NCBI GenBank assembly: GCA_015478675.1
Contig: JADMIH010000033.1
Location: forward strand, 1-29,367
Direction of reading: 5' to 3'
Source: Chloroflexota bacterium
GTDB lineage: Bacteria; Chloroflexota; Chloroflexia; QHBQ01; JADMIH01
DNA length: 29,367 bases
The position numbers were made by a program, and so were the translations under genes. Shown here piece after piece: positions 1-8,645 of the stretch (positions are counted from its first letter, which is position 1; the number at the start of each line of letters is the position of its first letter). The notes beneath the pieces were generated by a model, which did no database searches, was not told the DNA's origin, and worked only from the letters and a program-made list of their open reading frames with translations.

Positions 1-86
1 GTAAGGGCGGGTAGCGGGCCGCCCGCACAGATACCCCAAGAAGATTGCTCCACCCTAAATCTGAACACTTACCAGCAATCTTGCCC

Positions 87-115
87 TTGACAACGCCTTC
101 AAATAGTGCTAGAAT
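87..115 (+). promoter_or_regulatory. Sigma-70-like promoter of the nrtR-nadBCA operon
   Basis: A perfect -35 box TTGACA lies at 87-92 and a near-consensus -10 box TAGAAT at 110-115, with a 17-bp spacer. The first codon of the regulator is at 149, giving a short leader of about 30 nt. This is the only good promoter seen ahead of the four NAD genes, so they are probably co-transcribed from it. Confidence 0.75.
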
Positions 116-121
116 AAACTA
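103..121 (+). promoter_or_regulatory. Possible NrtR operator overlapping the -10 box (tentative)
   Basis: An imperfect inverted repeat, TAGT at 104-107 and ACTA at 118-121, surrounds the -10 box. A second ATAGT half-site occurs at 141-145. NrtR regulators commonly repress their own operon by binding palindromes over the promoter, so this is the natural place for the operator. The arms are only 4 bp long and I cannot match them to a known NrtR consensus. Confidence 0.3.
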
Positions 122-148
122 CAACTGATTAAAATCTGCGATAGTCAA

Positions 149-937
149 ATGGTCGATTGTAAAATGCGAACCCAAACGAACAATGAGCGCCTTGCTTTAA
201 AGGCAAACGCGGTCATAGCTGTAGATGTTGTCCTCTTTACGTTGCGCGATGCGCCACACACTGAAGAGGCGTGGCAGGTGCTCCTCGTGCAGACGGATGA
301 CCCTGCTTTCGCGGGAAAATGGGCGCTCCCCGGCGTGCTGGTACACGCTGATGAGACTTTCGACGCTGCCGCACGCCGCGCTCTGAGCACCAAGGCGGGG
401 CTAGACGCCCAGGAGTGGTACCTCGACCAGATTGGCACTTTCGGCGACCCTGGCCGCGACACCAGAGGGCGCGTTGTATCGGTGGCTCACGTGGCCCTGG
501 AGCGGAGCGACGAGCTACTGCTTGCTCCTGGCGGAGGCGTGCTGCGCGCTGAGTGGGTGCCTGTGCGCCATGTACCCATCAGCAAGCTCGCTTTCGATCA
601 CGCTACTATTTTGCAGGCGGGCATCAACCGCATCCAGTCAAAGCTCCGCTACTCGTGGGTGGCCTTCCAACTCCTACCTGAGCATTTCACCCTACCCGAG
701 CTGCGCGCAGTTTACGCAGCGATCCTCGACCCCGCGATCTCGCGCCTGAATACAAGTAACTTCAAGAAAGCCTTTGGCGCTCTATTTGCTTCCGGCGCGC
801 TTATGCCTGTTGGACAACGTGCAGAGGCTGGGCGAGTCGGGCGGCCCGCAGACCTTTACGCCTTCTCAGGCCCGCTCGTTGGCACCTGGGAGCGGGAACT
901 CCCCTGGCATGAAAGGAGCTATGTTAATGAGCAATGA
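149..937 (+). CDS. nrtR: NrtR-type transcriptional regulator of NAD biosynthesis (Nudix-like domain plus winged helix)
   Basis: This 262-residue protein joins an N-terminal Nudix-like domain (about residues 20-150) to a C-terminal winged helix (about 165-250, with the typical FTLPELRAVY and GRPADLYAF segments). The Nudix box at residues 62-85 is degenerate. E69 and R77 remain, but the next three glutamates of the G-x5-E-x7-REUxEExGU motif are replaced by A78, T81 and K82. It should therefore bind, not hydrolyse, its ligand; for NrtR regulators the effector is ADP-ribose or a related NAD derivative. It is the first gene of an operon with nadB, nadC and nadA, the expected target set, and probably autoregulates. 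The start could be ATG 149 or the in-frame ATG 164; neither has a clear ribosome binding site. The 3' end overlaps nadB by 11 bp. Confidence 0.9.
   Translation: MVDCKMRTQTNNERLALKANAVIAVDVVLFTLRDAPHTEEAWQVLLVQTDDPAFAGKWALPGVLVHADETFDAAARRALSTKAGLDAQEWYLDQIGTFGDPGRDTRGRVVSVAHVALERSDELLLAPGGGVLRAEWVPVRHVPISKLAFDHATILQAGINRIQSKLRYSWVAFQLLPEHFTLPELRAVYAAILDPAISRLNTSNFKKAFGALFASGALMPVGQRAEAGRVGRPADLYAFSGPLVGTWERELPWHERSYVNEQ
912..918 (+). promoter_or_regulatory. Ribosome binding site fixing the nadB start
   Basis: AAAGGAG at 912-918 lies inside the end of nrtR. It is 8 nt from ATG 927 but only 2 nt from the in-frame ATG 921, so 927 is the likely nadB start. An upstream in-frame ATG at 774 would add residues with no similarity to NadB. 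Confidence 0.7.
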
Positions 938-2450
938 GAGCGATCTGATAATCGTCGGCTCAGGCGTGGCCGGGCTAACCGCTGCGCTCGCAGCCGCTGA
1001 GCGCGGCGCAGACACGCTCGTATTGACCGCAGGCCCACTCCTTTCAGGGTCGAGCCGGTGGGCACAAGGGGGCATCGCCGCTGCTGTAGGCGAGGGCGAC
1101 AGCCCCATTCTGCACGCTGCTGATACTGTTGCGGTGGGTGGTGGGCTAAACGACCGCGAGGCTGTAGATCTACTTGTGCGCGAAGGCCGGGGCGCGGTGC
1201 TGAAGCTTGTCAAAAGCGGCGTTCCTTTTGAAGGAAATGCAGAAGGCCCGGACCTCGGATTAGAAGCCGGGCACAGCCGCAGGCGCGTGCTGCATGCTCG
1301 TGGCGGGGCAACAGGCGCTATGCTCTCGGAGACGCTCCTCGCGCAGGCCTCTCGCAATGCGCGAATCACTCTGCTGCCCGACACACCGGTGAGCAAACTG
1401 CTCACTTCAGGAGGTCGGGTAAGTGGAGTCGTCAGCGGAGATAGCACCTTCCGAGGGCGAGCAGTGATACTGGCTACTGGAGGCTACGCAAAGCTCTGGG
1501 GGCGCTCGACTAACCCCGCAAGCAATGTGGGCTCTGGCCTCTATTTGGCGTGGCAAGCAGGCGCGAGCCTGGCGGACCTGGAGTTTGTGCAGTTTCACCC
1601 CACTGCCCTCGACTACCCCGGCGTGCCCGCGTATTTGCTCAGCGAAGCGCTACGTGGCGAAGGTGCCTTACTGGTTGATAGTAATGAAGCGGAGATAGTA
1701 AACCCTCTATTGTCGCGTGATATAGTTGCGCGTGCTATAGCCTGCCACCTGAGCAACATGGGGCCTGTCTATCTCTCCCTTCGCCATCTCGACCCATCGG
1801 TTATCCGCAGAGAGTTCAGCGCTATAGCCGGGCAGTTGCAGCAATGGGGCCTTGATTTGGCGCGCGATCTGCTGCCTATAGCGCCCGCAGCGCACTACTG
1901 CATGGGCGGAGTGCGCACAGATACAGAGGGCCGCACCGACGTCCCCGGGCTGTATGCTGCGGGGGAAGTGGCCTGCACAGGGGCGCAAGGCGCCAACAGG
2001 CTTGCCTCTAATTCGCTACTTGAATGCCTCGTCTTCGGGAGGCGAGCAGCCAATGCCGCCCTCGCCGATAAGAGTAGCGCGAAAGCGGAGTGGAGCACGC
2101 AAGCCCTGCCTGATGCCGGTATCAGAACGGAGGCCAGCAGGGTCAGGCAGGGCCATTACACGCCGGGAGGGCTGGGAGCGCGGCTCGATCGCGACCTGGG
2201 TGTGCTGCGAGATCGGGACAAGCTGGAGGAGCTTGTAGCAAGCTTGCCGTGCCCTTCGGCGTCCGCAGCCCCACCAGACCATGTAATCGCGAGCCTGGCG
2301 GCGCGCTCGGCGTTGCTCCGCGAGGAGAGCCGTGGCGCTCACTACCGAATGGACCACAGCGTGCTATCCCTGGTCTGGCAGGGGCGCATTCTCTGGCGGC
2401 GCGATAGCTGTGGGGCCATGTCGCCCCAATTCGAGGAGGTTTCTCGTTGA
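927..2450 (+). CDS. nadB: L-aspartate oxidase
   Basis: This flavoenzyme oxidises L-aspartate to iminoaspartate, the first step of de novo NAD synthesis, in the cytosol. From ATG 927 the protein has 507 residues, close to the usual 510-540. The N-terminus carries the dinucleotide-binding fold (IIVGSGVAGL, residues 8-17). The family motifs RWAQGGIAAA, ARGGATGAML, FHPTAL and HYCMGGVRTD follow, then the C-terminal FAD-binding segment GLYAAGEVACTGAQGANRLA with NSLLECLVFGRRAA. It overlaps nrtR by 11 bp, and its TGA shares bases with the TTG start of nadC, so translation is coupled. No frame damage is visible. Confidence 0.97.
   Translation: MSNESDLIIVGSGVAGLTAALAAAERGADTLVLTAGPLLSGSSRWAQGGIAAAVGEGDSPILHAADTVAVGGGLNDREAVDLLVREGRGAVLKLVKSGVPFEGNAEGPDLGLEAGHSRRRVLHARGGATGAMLSETLLAQASRNARITLLPDTPVSKLLTSGGRVSGVVSGDSTFRGRAVILATGGYAKLWGRSTNPASNVGSGLYLAWQAGASLADLEFVQFHPTALDYPGVPAYLLSEALRGEGALLVDSNEAEIVNPLLSRDIVARAIACHLSNMGPVYLSLRHLDPSVIRREFSAIAGQLQQWGLDLARDLLPIAPAAHYCMGGVRTDTEGRTDVPGLYAAGEVACTGAQGANRLASNSLLECLVFGRRAANAALADKSSAKAEWSTQALPDAGIRTEASRVRQGHYTPGGLGARLDRDLGVLRDRDKLEELVASLPCPSASAAPPDHVIASLAARSALLREESRGAHYRMDHSVLSLVWQGRILWRRDSCGAMSPQFEEVSR
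2434..2439 (+). promoter_or_regulatory. Ribosome binding site fixing a TTG start for nadC
   Basis: A perfect AGGAGG lies 7 nt before TTG 2447. There is no ATG or GTG at a suitable distance, and the TTG overlaps the nadB stop (TTGA). This supports an alternative start codon for nadC. Confidence 0.8.
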
Positions 2451-3310
2451 TAGCTGATAGCGTTCACCCTGGCGCTGAGCTTGGGTATAACACCAACGTA
2501 GAAGCGATAGTAAAGCTCGCGCTGGACGAAGATATAGGGCGAGGCGACATGACGACAGAAGCCACGGTTCCTGCGGGCGCACAGGCGAGCGCCGTTATCG
2601 TGCAGAAAGAGGAAGGAGTGCTTTGCGGCCTGCCGGTGGTAGAGGCTGTCTTTGCAGCCCTCGACTTACGAGTGAGCGTGGAAGCGCTGGCCGAAGAAGG
2701 CTCTTACGGCGACAGACGTGAGGTGGCAAGGGTAACAGGCCCAGCGCGCTCGATCCTGACTGGCGAGCGCACGGCCCTCAACTTCCTGCAACGGCTATCG
2801 GGTGTAGCTACGATGAGTCGCCGGGCAAGGCAAGCGGTAGAGGGCACAGGCGCTACCGTGCTCGACACGCGTAAAACCACCCCTGGCCACCGCGTGCTGG
2901 AGAAATATGCAGTGCGCGTGGGGGGTTGCCGCAACCACCGCGCCGGGCTGGACGATGCCGTGCTGATAAAAGAGAACCATATCCGCGCCGCCCGCGGCAT
3001 CGGCCCTGCAATTATCGCCGCTCGTCTTCGTGTAAGCCCCACACAACGCATAGAGGTGGAAGTAACCAACACTTCCGAATTGGACGAAGCGTTGGCGGCG
3101 GGTGCGGAGTTGATTTTGCTCGACAACCATACGCCTGATGCGCTGCGGGTTGCCGTCGCGCATACGGCGGGGCGTGCACAACTGGAAGCAAGCGGCGGAG
3201 TCACCCTGAAAAACTTGGCCGAAGTGGCGAGCACAGGCGTCAACTATATCTCGCTTGGCGCTCTCACTCACTCGGCTCCATCAATTGACTTTTCTCTGGA
3301 GGTACTCTAA
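2447..3310 (+). CDS. nadC: Nicotinate-nucleotide pyrophosphorylase (quinolinate phosphoribosyltransferase)
   Basis: NadC converts quinolinate and PRPP to nicotinate mononucleotide with release of CO2. The 287-residue product has the family motifs in order: DEDIGRGDMTTEA near residue 27, ERTALNFLQRLSGVAT, the substrate-binding run DTRKTTPGHR followed by EKYAVRVGG, NHRAGLDDAVLIKENH, IEVEV, LLDNHTP, EASGGVTL and ISLGALTHSAP. Length and motifs are normal. The start is TTG with an ideal AGGAGG 7 nt upstream. The stop TAA shares one base with the ATG of nadA. The order nadB-nadC-nadA completes the route from aspartate and dihydroxyacetone phosphate to NaMN. Confidence 0.97.
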   Translation: MIADSVHPGAELGYNTNVEAIVKLALDEDIGRGDMTTEATVPAGAQASAVIVQKEEGVLCGLPVVEAVFAALDLRVSVEALAEEGSYGDRREVARVTGPARSILTGERTALNFLQRLSGVATMSRRARQAVEGTGATVLDTRKTTPGHRVLEKYAVRVGGCRNHRAGLDDAVLIKENHIRAARGIGPAIIAARLRVSPTQRIEVEVTNTSELDEALAAGAELILLDNHTPDALRVAVAHTAGRAQLEASGGVTLKNLAEVASTGVNYISLGALTHSAPSIDFSLEVL

Positions 3311-4329
3311 TGGCAATCCCTGATACAGTTACACGTCCCATGCACCCGGCGCTGCTCCGCTTTGTCGAGCAAGACCCGGCTGTGGTCGCTGCTTTGCAGG
3401 AGGAGGTGCGGCAGTGGGCTTACGAGCGCAATGCCGTAATCCTGGCGCACAACTACCAGGTGGCTGAGGTGCAGGACGTGGCCGATTTCGTGGGCGATTC
3501 GCTGGGGCTGGCAATCGAGGCGGCGGGCACCGAGGCTCCGGTGATCGCCCTCTGCGGCGTCTATTTCATGGCTGAAACCGCAAAGATACTCAACCCACGG
3601 CGCACGGTGCTCATACCTGATGTGACGGCGGGCTGCTCGCTGGCAGATTCGATCACTGTGGAGCAACTGCGTGAGTGGAAGGCGCAGCACCCAGGCGCTG
3701 TTGTCGTCAGTTATGTAAACACGACAGCCGATATCAAAGCCGAGTCGGACTACTGCGTAACCAGCGGCAACGCACAAGCTGTGATCCGCGCTATACCGGA
3801 GGAGAAGACAATTCTCTTCCTCCCCGATGTTTTCCTCGGCACATGGCTCAAAAAATCGCTTGGCAGGGACAATATGGAGATATGGATGGGCGAGTGCCAC
3901 GTACACGCAGCTATAAGGCCCGACGAAATCGCGGCCAACATGGCGGCGTACCCCGACGCCGACTTGCTGATCCACCCTGAGTGTGGTTGCACCAGCCGCT
4001 ATCTCTGGGCACGTGACCGAGGCGCGCTTCCCGCAGAGAGCACACACGTGCTGTCAACCGAGGGAATGGTGAGGCACGCACAGAAGTCTCCGATAAGCAC
4101 ACACCTGGTGGCAACCGAGACAGGGCTGCTCCACCGTCTGCGCAAAGAGAACCCCGGCAAGACCTTCGTGGCCGCCGACGAGGGGGCGGTCTGCCGCTAT
4201 ATGAAGCAGATTACCCTGGAGAAGCTGCGAGACTGCCTGCGCGACATGACACCGCAGGTGGAGGTAGACCCGGGAATCGCGGCAAAGGCCCGTCTTGCCA
4301 TAGACCGTATGCTGGCGATCAAGGGGTAG
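3310..4329 (+). CDS. nadA: Quinolinate synthase
   Basis: NadA condenses iminoaspartate with dihydroxyacetone phosphate to give quinolinate, using a [4Fe-4S] cluster. The 339-residue protein has the N-terminal AHNYQVAEVQDVADFVGDSL segment, then C82 (ALCGVYFMAE), C196 (GECHVH) and C295 (EGAVCRYMKQITLEKL) at positions expected for the three cluster ligands. It also has the HPECGC segment seen in the Bacillus-type branch. The ribosome binding site GGAGG at 3298-3302 sits 7 nt before the ATG, inside nadC. It ends the operon; no convincing terminator hairpin with a T-tract was found after it. Confidence 0.97.
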   Translation: MAIPDTVTRPMHPALLRFVEQDPAVVAALQEEVRQWAYERNAVILAHNYQVAEVQDVADFVGDSLGLAIEAAGTEAPVIALCGVYFMAETAKILNPRRTVLIPDVTAGCSLADSITVEQLREWKAQHPGAVVVSYVNTTADIKAESDYCVTSGNAQAVIRAIPEEKTILFLPDVFLGTWLKKSLGRDNMEIWMGECHVHAAIRPDEIAANMAAYPDADLLIHPECGCTSRYLWARDRGALPAESTHVLSTEGMVRHAQKSPISTHLVATETGLLHRLRKENPGKTFVAADEGAVCRYMKQITLEKLRDCLRDMTPQVEVDPGIAAKARLAIDRMLAIKG

Positions 4330-4609
4330 ACGATGAGTTGACCAGCCGCAGCCCCTACAGCGCGTTGCTTGCGCACACTCTATACAGCCTCCTGTGCTAC
4401 TTCTGAGCAGTCGCTTTGAACCTTTTGCTTCACAATGCGGTGTTAATTGCCGTAAGGTTGGTACTTATTGTAGCTGTTACAATATAGCAGCACAGCTAGT
4501 AGATGCTCGGATCGGGGTTGCGAGTTAGCTGCTATCCCACATCCCACATCCCACATCCCACCTCACAGCTTATTGCCAACTGGTAACTCCACCGAAGGCA
4601 AGCCTATTC
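4330..4609. other. Non-coding spacer after nadA with a weak promoter candidate
   Basis: About 280 bp without a credible gene. It contains a possible -10 box TACAAT at 4478-4483, but the nearest -35-like hexamer (TTGGTA, 4458-4463) is only 14 bp away. A 6-bp inverted repeat (TAGCTG 4471-4476, CAGCTA 4493-4498) brackets this -10. A heptamer tandem repeat follows at 4534-4561. A promoter for the next gene probably lies here, but I cannot fix it. Confidence 0.4.
4534..4561. repeat. Heptamer tandem repeat, four copies of ATCCCAC
   Basis: Four exact head-to-tail copies of ATCCCAC run from 4534 to 4561, in non-coding DNA about 50 bp before the next start codon. Short tandem heptamers of this sort are frequent in cyanobacteria and some Chloroflexota and vary in copy number through replication slippage. 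No function can be read from the sequence. Confidence 0.9.
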
Positions 4610-5215
4610 ATGAAAAACTCCCTCATCACAGGTCTCCGGGGCAGCATCGTCATACTGCTTCTCACATTGGGCTCTATCGGCGCAATACGTCTGTACAAGA
4701 GTGCCGTGCCCCAGCAGGTCGAGCATGACACCACCAACATCACCCAAAGGAACTACGCACAGGAAAGGGCAAAGTGGGAGAGCCAGAATGTTAGCGTCTA
4801 CGAAATAACGGCCAGTGACCCTCTGCTGAGAGCCAGGATGCGAGTAGACCGCGCAACGGGCGACATCTTCCTTCTCCAGGTCACAGCCAGAGGTGAACCG
4901 GAGAGTGTAGATGGCCTCAACATGCCTATCTCCGGCGTGACTGCCGCAGTATTCAAGCCGTACACGATAGACGCTCTGTATGACGCCATCGGCGACGCTC
5001 TAACCGGCGCATCTGTGGGGAATAGCAGTACCAACTCCGCCAGCTCCGCCGACTCCACCACCAACTTCCGCGACTATGAGGTCCAATTCGACCCCAATCG
5101 TGGCTACCCTGTACGCTTTATGGAAGGCATCCGTACGACGCTGAGCGCGCAAGAGATTACCTGGCGTACAAACGTAAAAGATGTGCAAATCAAGGATTTC
5201 ACTATAATCCGGTGA
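4610..5215 (+). CDS. Membrane-anchored protein of unknown function, DUF6174-like
   Basis: A 201-residue protein with one N-terminal hydrophobic segment (about residues 9-28), probably an uncleaved anchor with the rest outside the membrane. The body resembles the DUF6174 family in layout: a tyrosine-containing strand (VYEITASD), a TIDALYDAI segment and a YEVQFDPNRGYPVRF segment. The cysteine motif often found in that family is absent. A Ser/Asn/Thr-rich linker lies near residues 135-152. The ribosome binding site is weak (GAAGG, about 11 nt upstream of ATG). It lies 280 bp after nadA, so it is probably a separate unit, perhaps co-transcribed with the membrane protein 78 bp downstream. The family call is from memory of the pattern; function is unknown. 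Confidence 0.6.
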   Translation: MKNSLITGLRGSIVILLLTLGSIGAIRLYKSAVPQQVEHDTTNITQRNYAQERAKWESQNVSVYEITASDPLLRARMRVDRATGDIFLLQVTARGEPESVDGLNMPISGVTAAVFKPYTIDALYDAIGDALTGASVGNSSTNSASSADSTTNFRDYEVQFDPNRGYPVRFMEGIRTTLSAQEITWRTNVKDVQIKDFTIIR

Positions 5216-5293
5216 GGCTATAAGTTGATAGCGTTGCTTCCCGCCGCAGGCGCGTAGCAGTCCATAACTCGTAACTTCCCAAGGGGGCTGTAC

Positions 5294-6103
5294 ATGGACC
5301 AACAAGGCGAGTACATGGAGACCCAGCAAAACGCTCCGATCTGGTTCTTTATACTCCTCTGGTTGGGGTGGGTGATTATCACCGTCGCGGGCTACCTGAT
5401 CGGACAGTGGCTTTCAGAGGGCGCAGCGGCAGGCATCCTGGGCGACACGACGGCAAGGCGCGTCCTCTCGATTGAAGGCAACGTGCAGGCAGCAGGCGCT
5501 ATCGGGTACGCCGTTGCTCTACTGATCGGGCTGATCCAGGGTGCGGTTCTTGGGGTTGCACAGGCCTTACTTCTCCTCCCACTCCTGAAAAAAGCGGGCG
5601 CTGTAGAGTGGCTGGCGGCTACCGTCATGGGGCGCACCGTCCAGTGGATTGTCATATATCTCACAGGCATTGAGACGATTAACTTGACCTTTGACAAGGA
5701 TGTGCCCGGTGTGCTGCTCCTCTTTCTCCTCCTGGCTGTAATTGGCCTACTGAGTGGCGTCGCCCTCGGCTACCCGCAAAGCCAGGTTTTCAAAAGACGC
5801 GCTCACCGCTCCGGCCTGTGGGTAATTGTGAGCACAATAGGGCCGGTTGTGACAAGCCTGGTCATCGGCATGACCCTCTTCATCGAGGCTCAAAACACAA
5901 TCCGTGATTACACAACGCTGCTTACCGCCTTTTTTTCGGCTATCGCCACCGGTTTCGCCCTGATGGAGATAGTGCAGCACCCCTCACGGGAGGCGGAATG
6001 GCTGAAGATGCTGACATGGCGGCGGGGGGAAGGCGCGGCATTGCCCGCCCAAGACACCATCCTGGGCAGCGACCTCTACGCGACAAGACGCGACAAGAGT
6101 TGA
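5294..6103 (+). CDS. Polytopic membrane protein of unknown function
   Basis: A 269-residue protein with about six predicted membrane segments (near residues 16-38, 66-97, 107-124, 137-159, 175-197 and 206-226) and a polar tail of about 40 residues. It begins LLWLGWVIITVAGYLIGQWL, a pattern I associate with uncharacterised Chloroflexota membrane proteins. No catalytic or transport motif was recognised. The start at 5294 is preceded by AAGGGGG (5281-5287) at good spacing; an in-frame ATG at 5315 is less well supported. It is convergent with the long minus-strand operon, whose last gene ends 95 bp further on. Confidence 0.75.
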   Translation: MDQQGEYMETQQNAPIWFFILLWLGWVIITVAGYLIGQWLSEGAAAGILGDTTARRVLSIEGNVQAAGAIGYAVALLIGLIQGAVLGVAQALLLLPLLKKAGAVEWLAATVMGRTVQWIVIYLTGIETINLTFDKDVPGVLLLFLLLAVIGLLSGVALGYPQSQVFKRRAHRSGLWVIVSTIGPVVTSLVIGMTLFIEAQNTIRDYTTLLTAFFSAIATGFALMEIVQHPSREAEWLKMLTWRRGEGAALPAQDTILGSDLYATRRDKS

Positions 6104-6198
6104 ACCGCATGCCGAAACAGAACCGAACAGGCACGAGCAGAGCGTAACCGCAGCAAAGATGCCCAATCTCTCTCCTTACCTGCTCGGCACCTCTTCGG

Positions 6199-7881
6199 CT
6201 AGCGGCTGTAATAGACCGCCAACTCAGCAAATGAGGTGAATTGGGAGGAGCCGCCTGGAGTTCCAATAAGCCTCACCCCATCGCCCCACGTATCCGCGAA
6301 ATTGAAGGTGTACGTGGTCTTTGGACCTGCGCTCGCGTTATTCGGGTATCGCGGAGTGACTGCCAGGGAGGTGACGTCTATCCACCTGAAGTTGCGCCTG
6401 ACCTGCACGCGAATATCGTCAAACCAGCCGCCATCTGTCGCGTCTATATCGCCCGTCGTGTATACTACTTTATTCATATTGTAGCTCCGCGACCAGGTAT
6501 AGCCCCAGAAGTCCTCACTCTTGGCCTCGCCGTTCTTGCTATCCACACTTTCCTTCAGGTCGCCGTTGTTCAAAGATGCATCCTTGCCGAAGCGAAATCT
6601 CGCTCTTGAAATCGGAGTGACATCTTGCGAGCGGCCAGGCAGCGCCAGGTTGTCGGCGCTCGGCTTGTTAACAGGCGTGGTCGCAACATAGGGCGTAACA
6701 CGCAGCTTACGGAACGATAGGCTATAGTTCTTGATGCCGCCCACAAAGGTATTTGAGTTCAACCACATTTCACGCCCATCCGTGCTGATGAACTTGGACG
6801 GAATCACGGTGGCATAGCCGCCATGCACACTCTGTAACCAGGGATAGCTCCCGAAGTCTTTGGAGAGAAAGCGCCGCCAGGGTCCCCACGGTGCGGGGGC
6901 TTCGTAGAACTCGAAGGTATACTCTGTCCAGGAGCTATAGATATAGCGGTTCAGAGGCTTGTTATAGACAATGCTTCCTTGAGAAATCACTGACATGTTA
7001 TTCGGAGATACGCCCGCCAGCACCTTGCTGTATACGCGCCTGTCGTCTCGCAGCACAGGCTGCTTGGCCTTGATGTCCGTAGTCCAATTTGCCTTGCCGT
7101 TGAGATCACCCGAGTAGAACTCCCAGCGCTGCCGATCTTGGATGCTACTCCTGGGCACACGCGCCAGATAAAGCTTCGTGGGATCGGGAACCGTATCCGA
7201 GAAGGAGTCGCGCCAGTTATTATCCAGGCCATAAGCGTAGACGTAGCCATCGAAAGTATTGTTCGCGCTATCCTTGCCATAGTCGAGGAAGATGATGGTC
7301 GTAAACAAATATTGATCAAACATCGGCTTCGCCTTGTCCCAGCTCCAGTTCTTGCCTTTGTCGGTCGATTTGGCTATAGTGGCGGCAGGCACATCGTTGA
7401 ATGTGGCGGCGCTAGAGCCGCTGTGGAGGTCCTGAACGGCAAGATAGAGGACGCCCCCGACAGAGACCATACCGGTCGGTTTGCGATTGTATTTGGCCGG
7501 ATCGCTCCAAACCTGACCCACCTGATCGCCGCTCGCCAACCTAATGCCCGTTATGTTTCGGGTATCGGGGCTTCCATCAATCCGGTTGACGACAATATCA
7601 GCCATCTGCGCCCCCAGATCAAAGCCTTTGCCATCCCCGTTCGCCCCATAGAGGTAATCATCATCGGACCACGCTATGGGCCACAGGTCGCCATCGCTGT
7701 CTGTGTTATAGGTGGAGCTTTCCTCAACATAAACGGTCGAGAAAAAGGTGCTCTGCGGTGGTACGACGCCAATACCCGCAAGGCCGGATTGATTACGTAG
7801 GGTGGCTACAACCACGACCCCACCAACGACCACTACAAAGGCGGAAACCAGCAGGAGCTTTCTAACTCTGTTCGGATTCAT
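6199..7881 (-). CDS. Membrane-anchored beta-propeller glycoside-hydrolase-like protein (DUF4185-like) with C-terminal discoidin-like domain
   Basis: From ATG 7881 the protein has 560 residues. A membrane anchor (about residues 8-27) is followed by a propeller-like region (about 45-400) with repeated blades such as [31 protein letters not shown] and GREMWLNSN. The last roughly 120 residues resemble an F5/8-type-C/CBM32 jelly roll. Propeller layout suggests DUF4185 (now GH183, known for endo-D-arabinanases) or a related sialidase/GH43-like family; acidic residues D63, D65, D73-D75 and D83 are candidates for the active site. The enzyme should face outside and bind polysaccharide. AAGG 7 nt upstream favours start 7881 over an upstream in-frame start at 7971. 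It overlaps the thuA-like gene by 20 bp and is the last gene of the operon. The exact family is uncertain. Confidence 0.6.
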   Translation of the reverse strand: MNPNRVRKLLLVSAFVVVVGGVVVVATLRNQSGLAGIGVVPPQSTFFSTVYVEESSTYNTDSDGDLWPIAWSDDDYLYGANGDGKGFDLGAQMADIVVNRIDGSPDTRNITGIRLASGDQVGQVWSDPAKYNRKPTGMVSVGGVLYLAVQDLHSGSSAATFNDVPAATIAKSTDKGKNWSWDKAKPMFDQYLFTTIIFLDYGKDSANNTFDGYVYAYGLDNNWRDSFSDTVPDPTKLYLARVPRSSIQDRQRWEFYSGDLNGKANWTTDIKAKQPVLRDDRRVYSKVLAGVSPNNMSVISQGSIVYNKPLNRYIYSSWTEYTFEFYEAPAPWGPWRRFLSKDFGSYPWLQSVHGGYATVIPSKFISTDGREMWLNSNTFVGGIKNYSLSFRKLRVTPYVATTPVNKPSADNLALPGRSQDVTPISRARFRFGKDASLNNGDLKESVDSKNGEAKSEDFWGYTWSRSYNMNKVVYTTGDIDATDGGWFDDIRVQVRRNFRWIDVTSLAVTPRYPNNASAGPKTTYTFNFADTWGDGVRLIGTPGGSSQFTSFAELAVYYSR

Positions 7882-8614
7882 ATATTGACCTTGATTGGAT
7901 AATCTCTCTCGGCTTGACGTTGCCGAACTCAGCATGAGGGCCCCCTGTGGGCGCGGCCCAGCGCACTGCATTGGCTAGCACGCGCTGTATTTGTGGATTG
8001 TGGTAGGTTGGGTAGGCTTCATGGCCGGGCCGGAAGTAGAAGATGCGGCCTTTGCCCCTGGTGAAGCAGCAGCCGCTGCGTAACACTTCGCCGCCGCTGA
8101 ACCAGCTGATGAAGACCAGCGTCTCAGGCGCGGGAATGTCGAAGTATTCGCCGTACATCTCCTCATGCTCCAACTCTATCATTAGCCCCAGGCCCTCCGC
8201 GATGGGGTGGCCCGGCTCTATCAGCCAGATGCGCTCGTGGTCGTTGCCCTCCCGCCATTGGGCGTTGCCGCTCGTGCCCATCAGACGCTGGAATATCTTC
8301 GACATGCAGGCCGAGTGGAGCACAATCAGCCCCATGCCATCGAGCACACGCTGTTGAACGCGGGCGGCGACTTCGTCAGAGACTTCGCCGTGCGCCAGAT
8401 GCCCCCACCAGACCAGCACCTCGGTCGCGTCCAACATCTCTTGCGTCAATCCGTGTTCTGGCTCATCCAGTGTGGCAGTGCGGGCCTCGATGCCCGGCTG
8501 CTCGCACAGATAGTCGGCTATAGCGCCGTGAATGCCGTGCGGATATATTTTGCTCGCCACGTGGTCGGGGTTTCGCTCGTGCCGGTTCTCGTTCCAGACT
8601 GTTACATTTATCAT
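7862..8614 (-). CDS. ThuA family protein (trehalose-utilisation type, glutamine-amidotransferase-like fold)
   Basis: A 250-residue ThuA-like protein without a signal peptide. Family hallmarks are [32 protein letters not shown] with its conserved His, [10 protein letters not shown], and the C-terminal [20 protein letters not shown] and [11 protein letters not shown]. In Sinorhizobium, ThuA works with the oxidoreductase ThuB on 3-keto derivatives of trehalose-like disaccharides. Here a Gfo/Idh/MocA gene ends just 31 bp upstream, matching the thuAB pairing. The start ATG 8614 has AAGGCGAG just upstream. Substrate is not decidable from sequence; a role in oxidising or recycling a keto-sugar from the imported glycan is inference. 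Confidence 0.85.
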   Translation of the reverse strand: MINVTVWNENRHERNPDHVASKIYPHGIHGAIADYLCEQPGIEARTATLDEPEHGLTQEMLDATEVLVWWGHLAHGEVSDEVAARVQQRVLDGMGLIVLHSACMSKIFQRLMGTSGNAQWREGNDHERIWLIEPGHPIAEGLGLMIELEHEEMYGEYFDIPAPETLVFISWFSGGEVLRSGCCFTRGKGRIFYFRPGHEAYPTYHNPQIQRVLANAVRWAAPTGGPHAEFGNVKPREIIQSRSIYESEQS

Positions 8615-8645
8615 ATCGCTCGCCTTCTACTTTATTTGTTTTCTT

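Noticed and set aside
5..26. GC-rich inverted repeats (GGGCGG/CCGCCC, GCGGG/CCCGC) at the left edge as a terminator
   Set aside because: The two pairings exclude each other and no T-tract follows; the gene they would terminate is outside the window.
774..926. N-terminal extension of nadB from an upstream in-frame ATG
   Set aside because: The extra residues do not resemble NadB, would overlap nrtR deeply, and the AAAGGAG at 912-918 points to ATG 927.
6104..6198. Terminator between the convergent gene blocks
   Set aside because: No stem of useful length with a T-tract could be found on either strand, though one would be expected here.
7138..7800. Open frame of 220 codons on the plus strand
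   Set aside because: Antisense to the propeller protein; reads as a mirror of its codons without recognisable domains.
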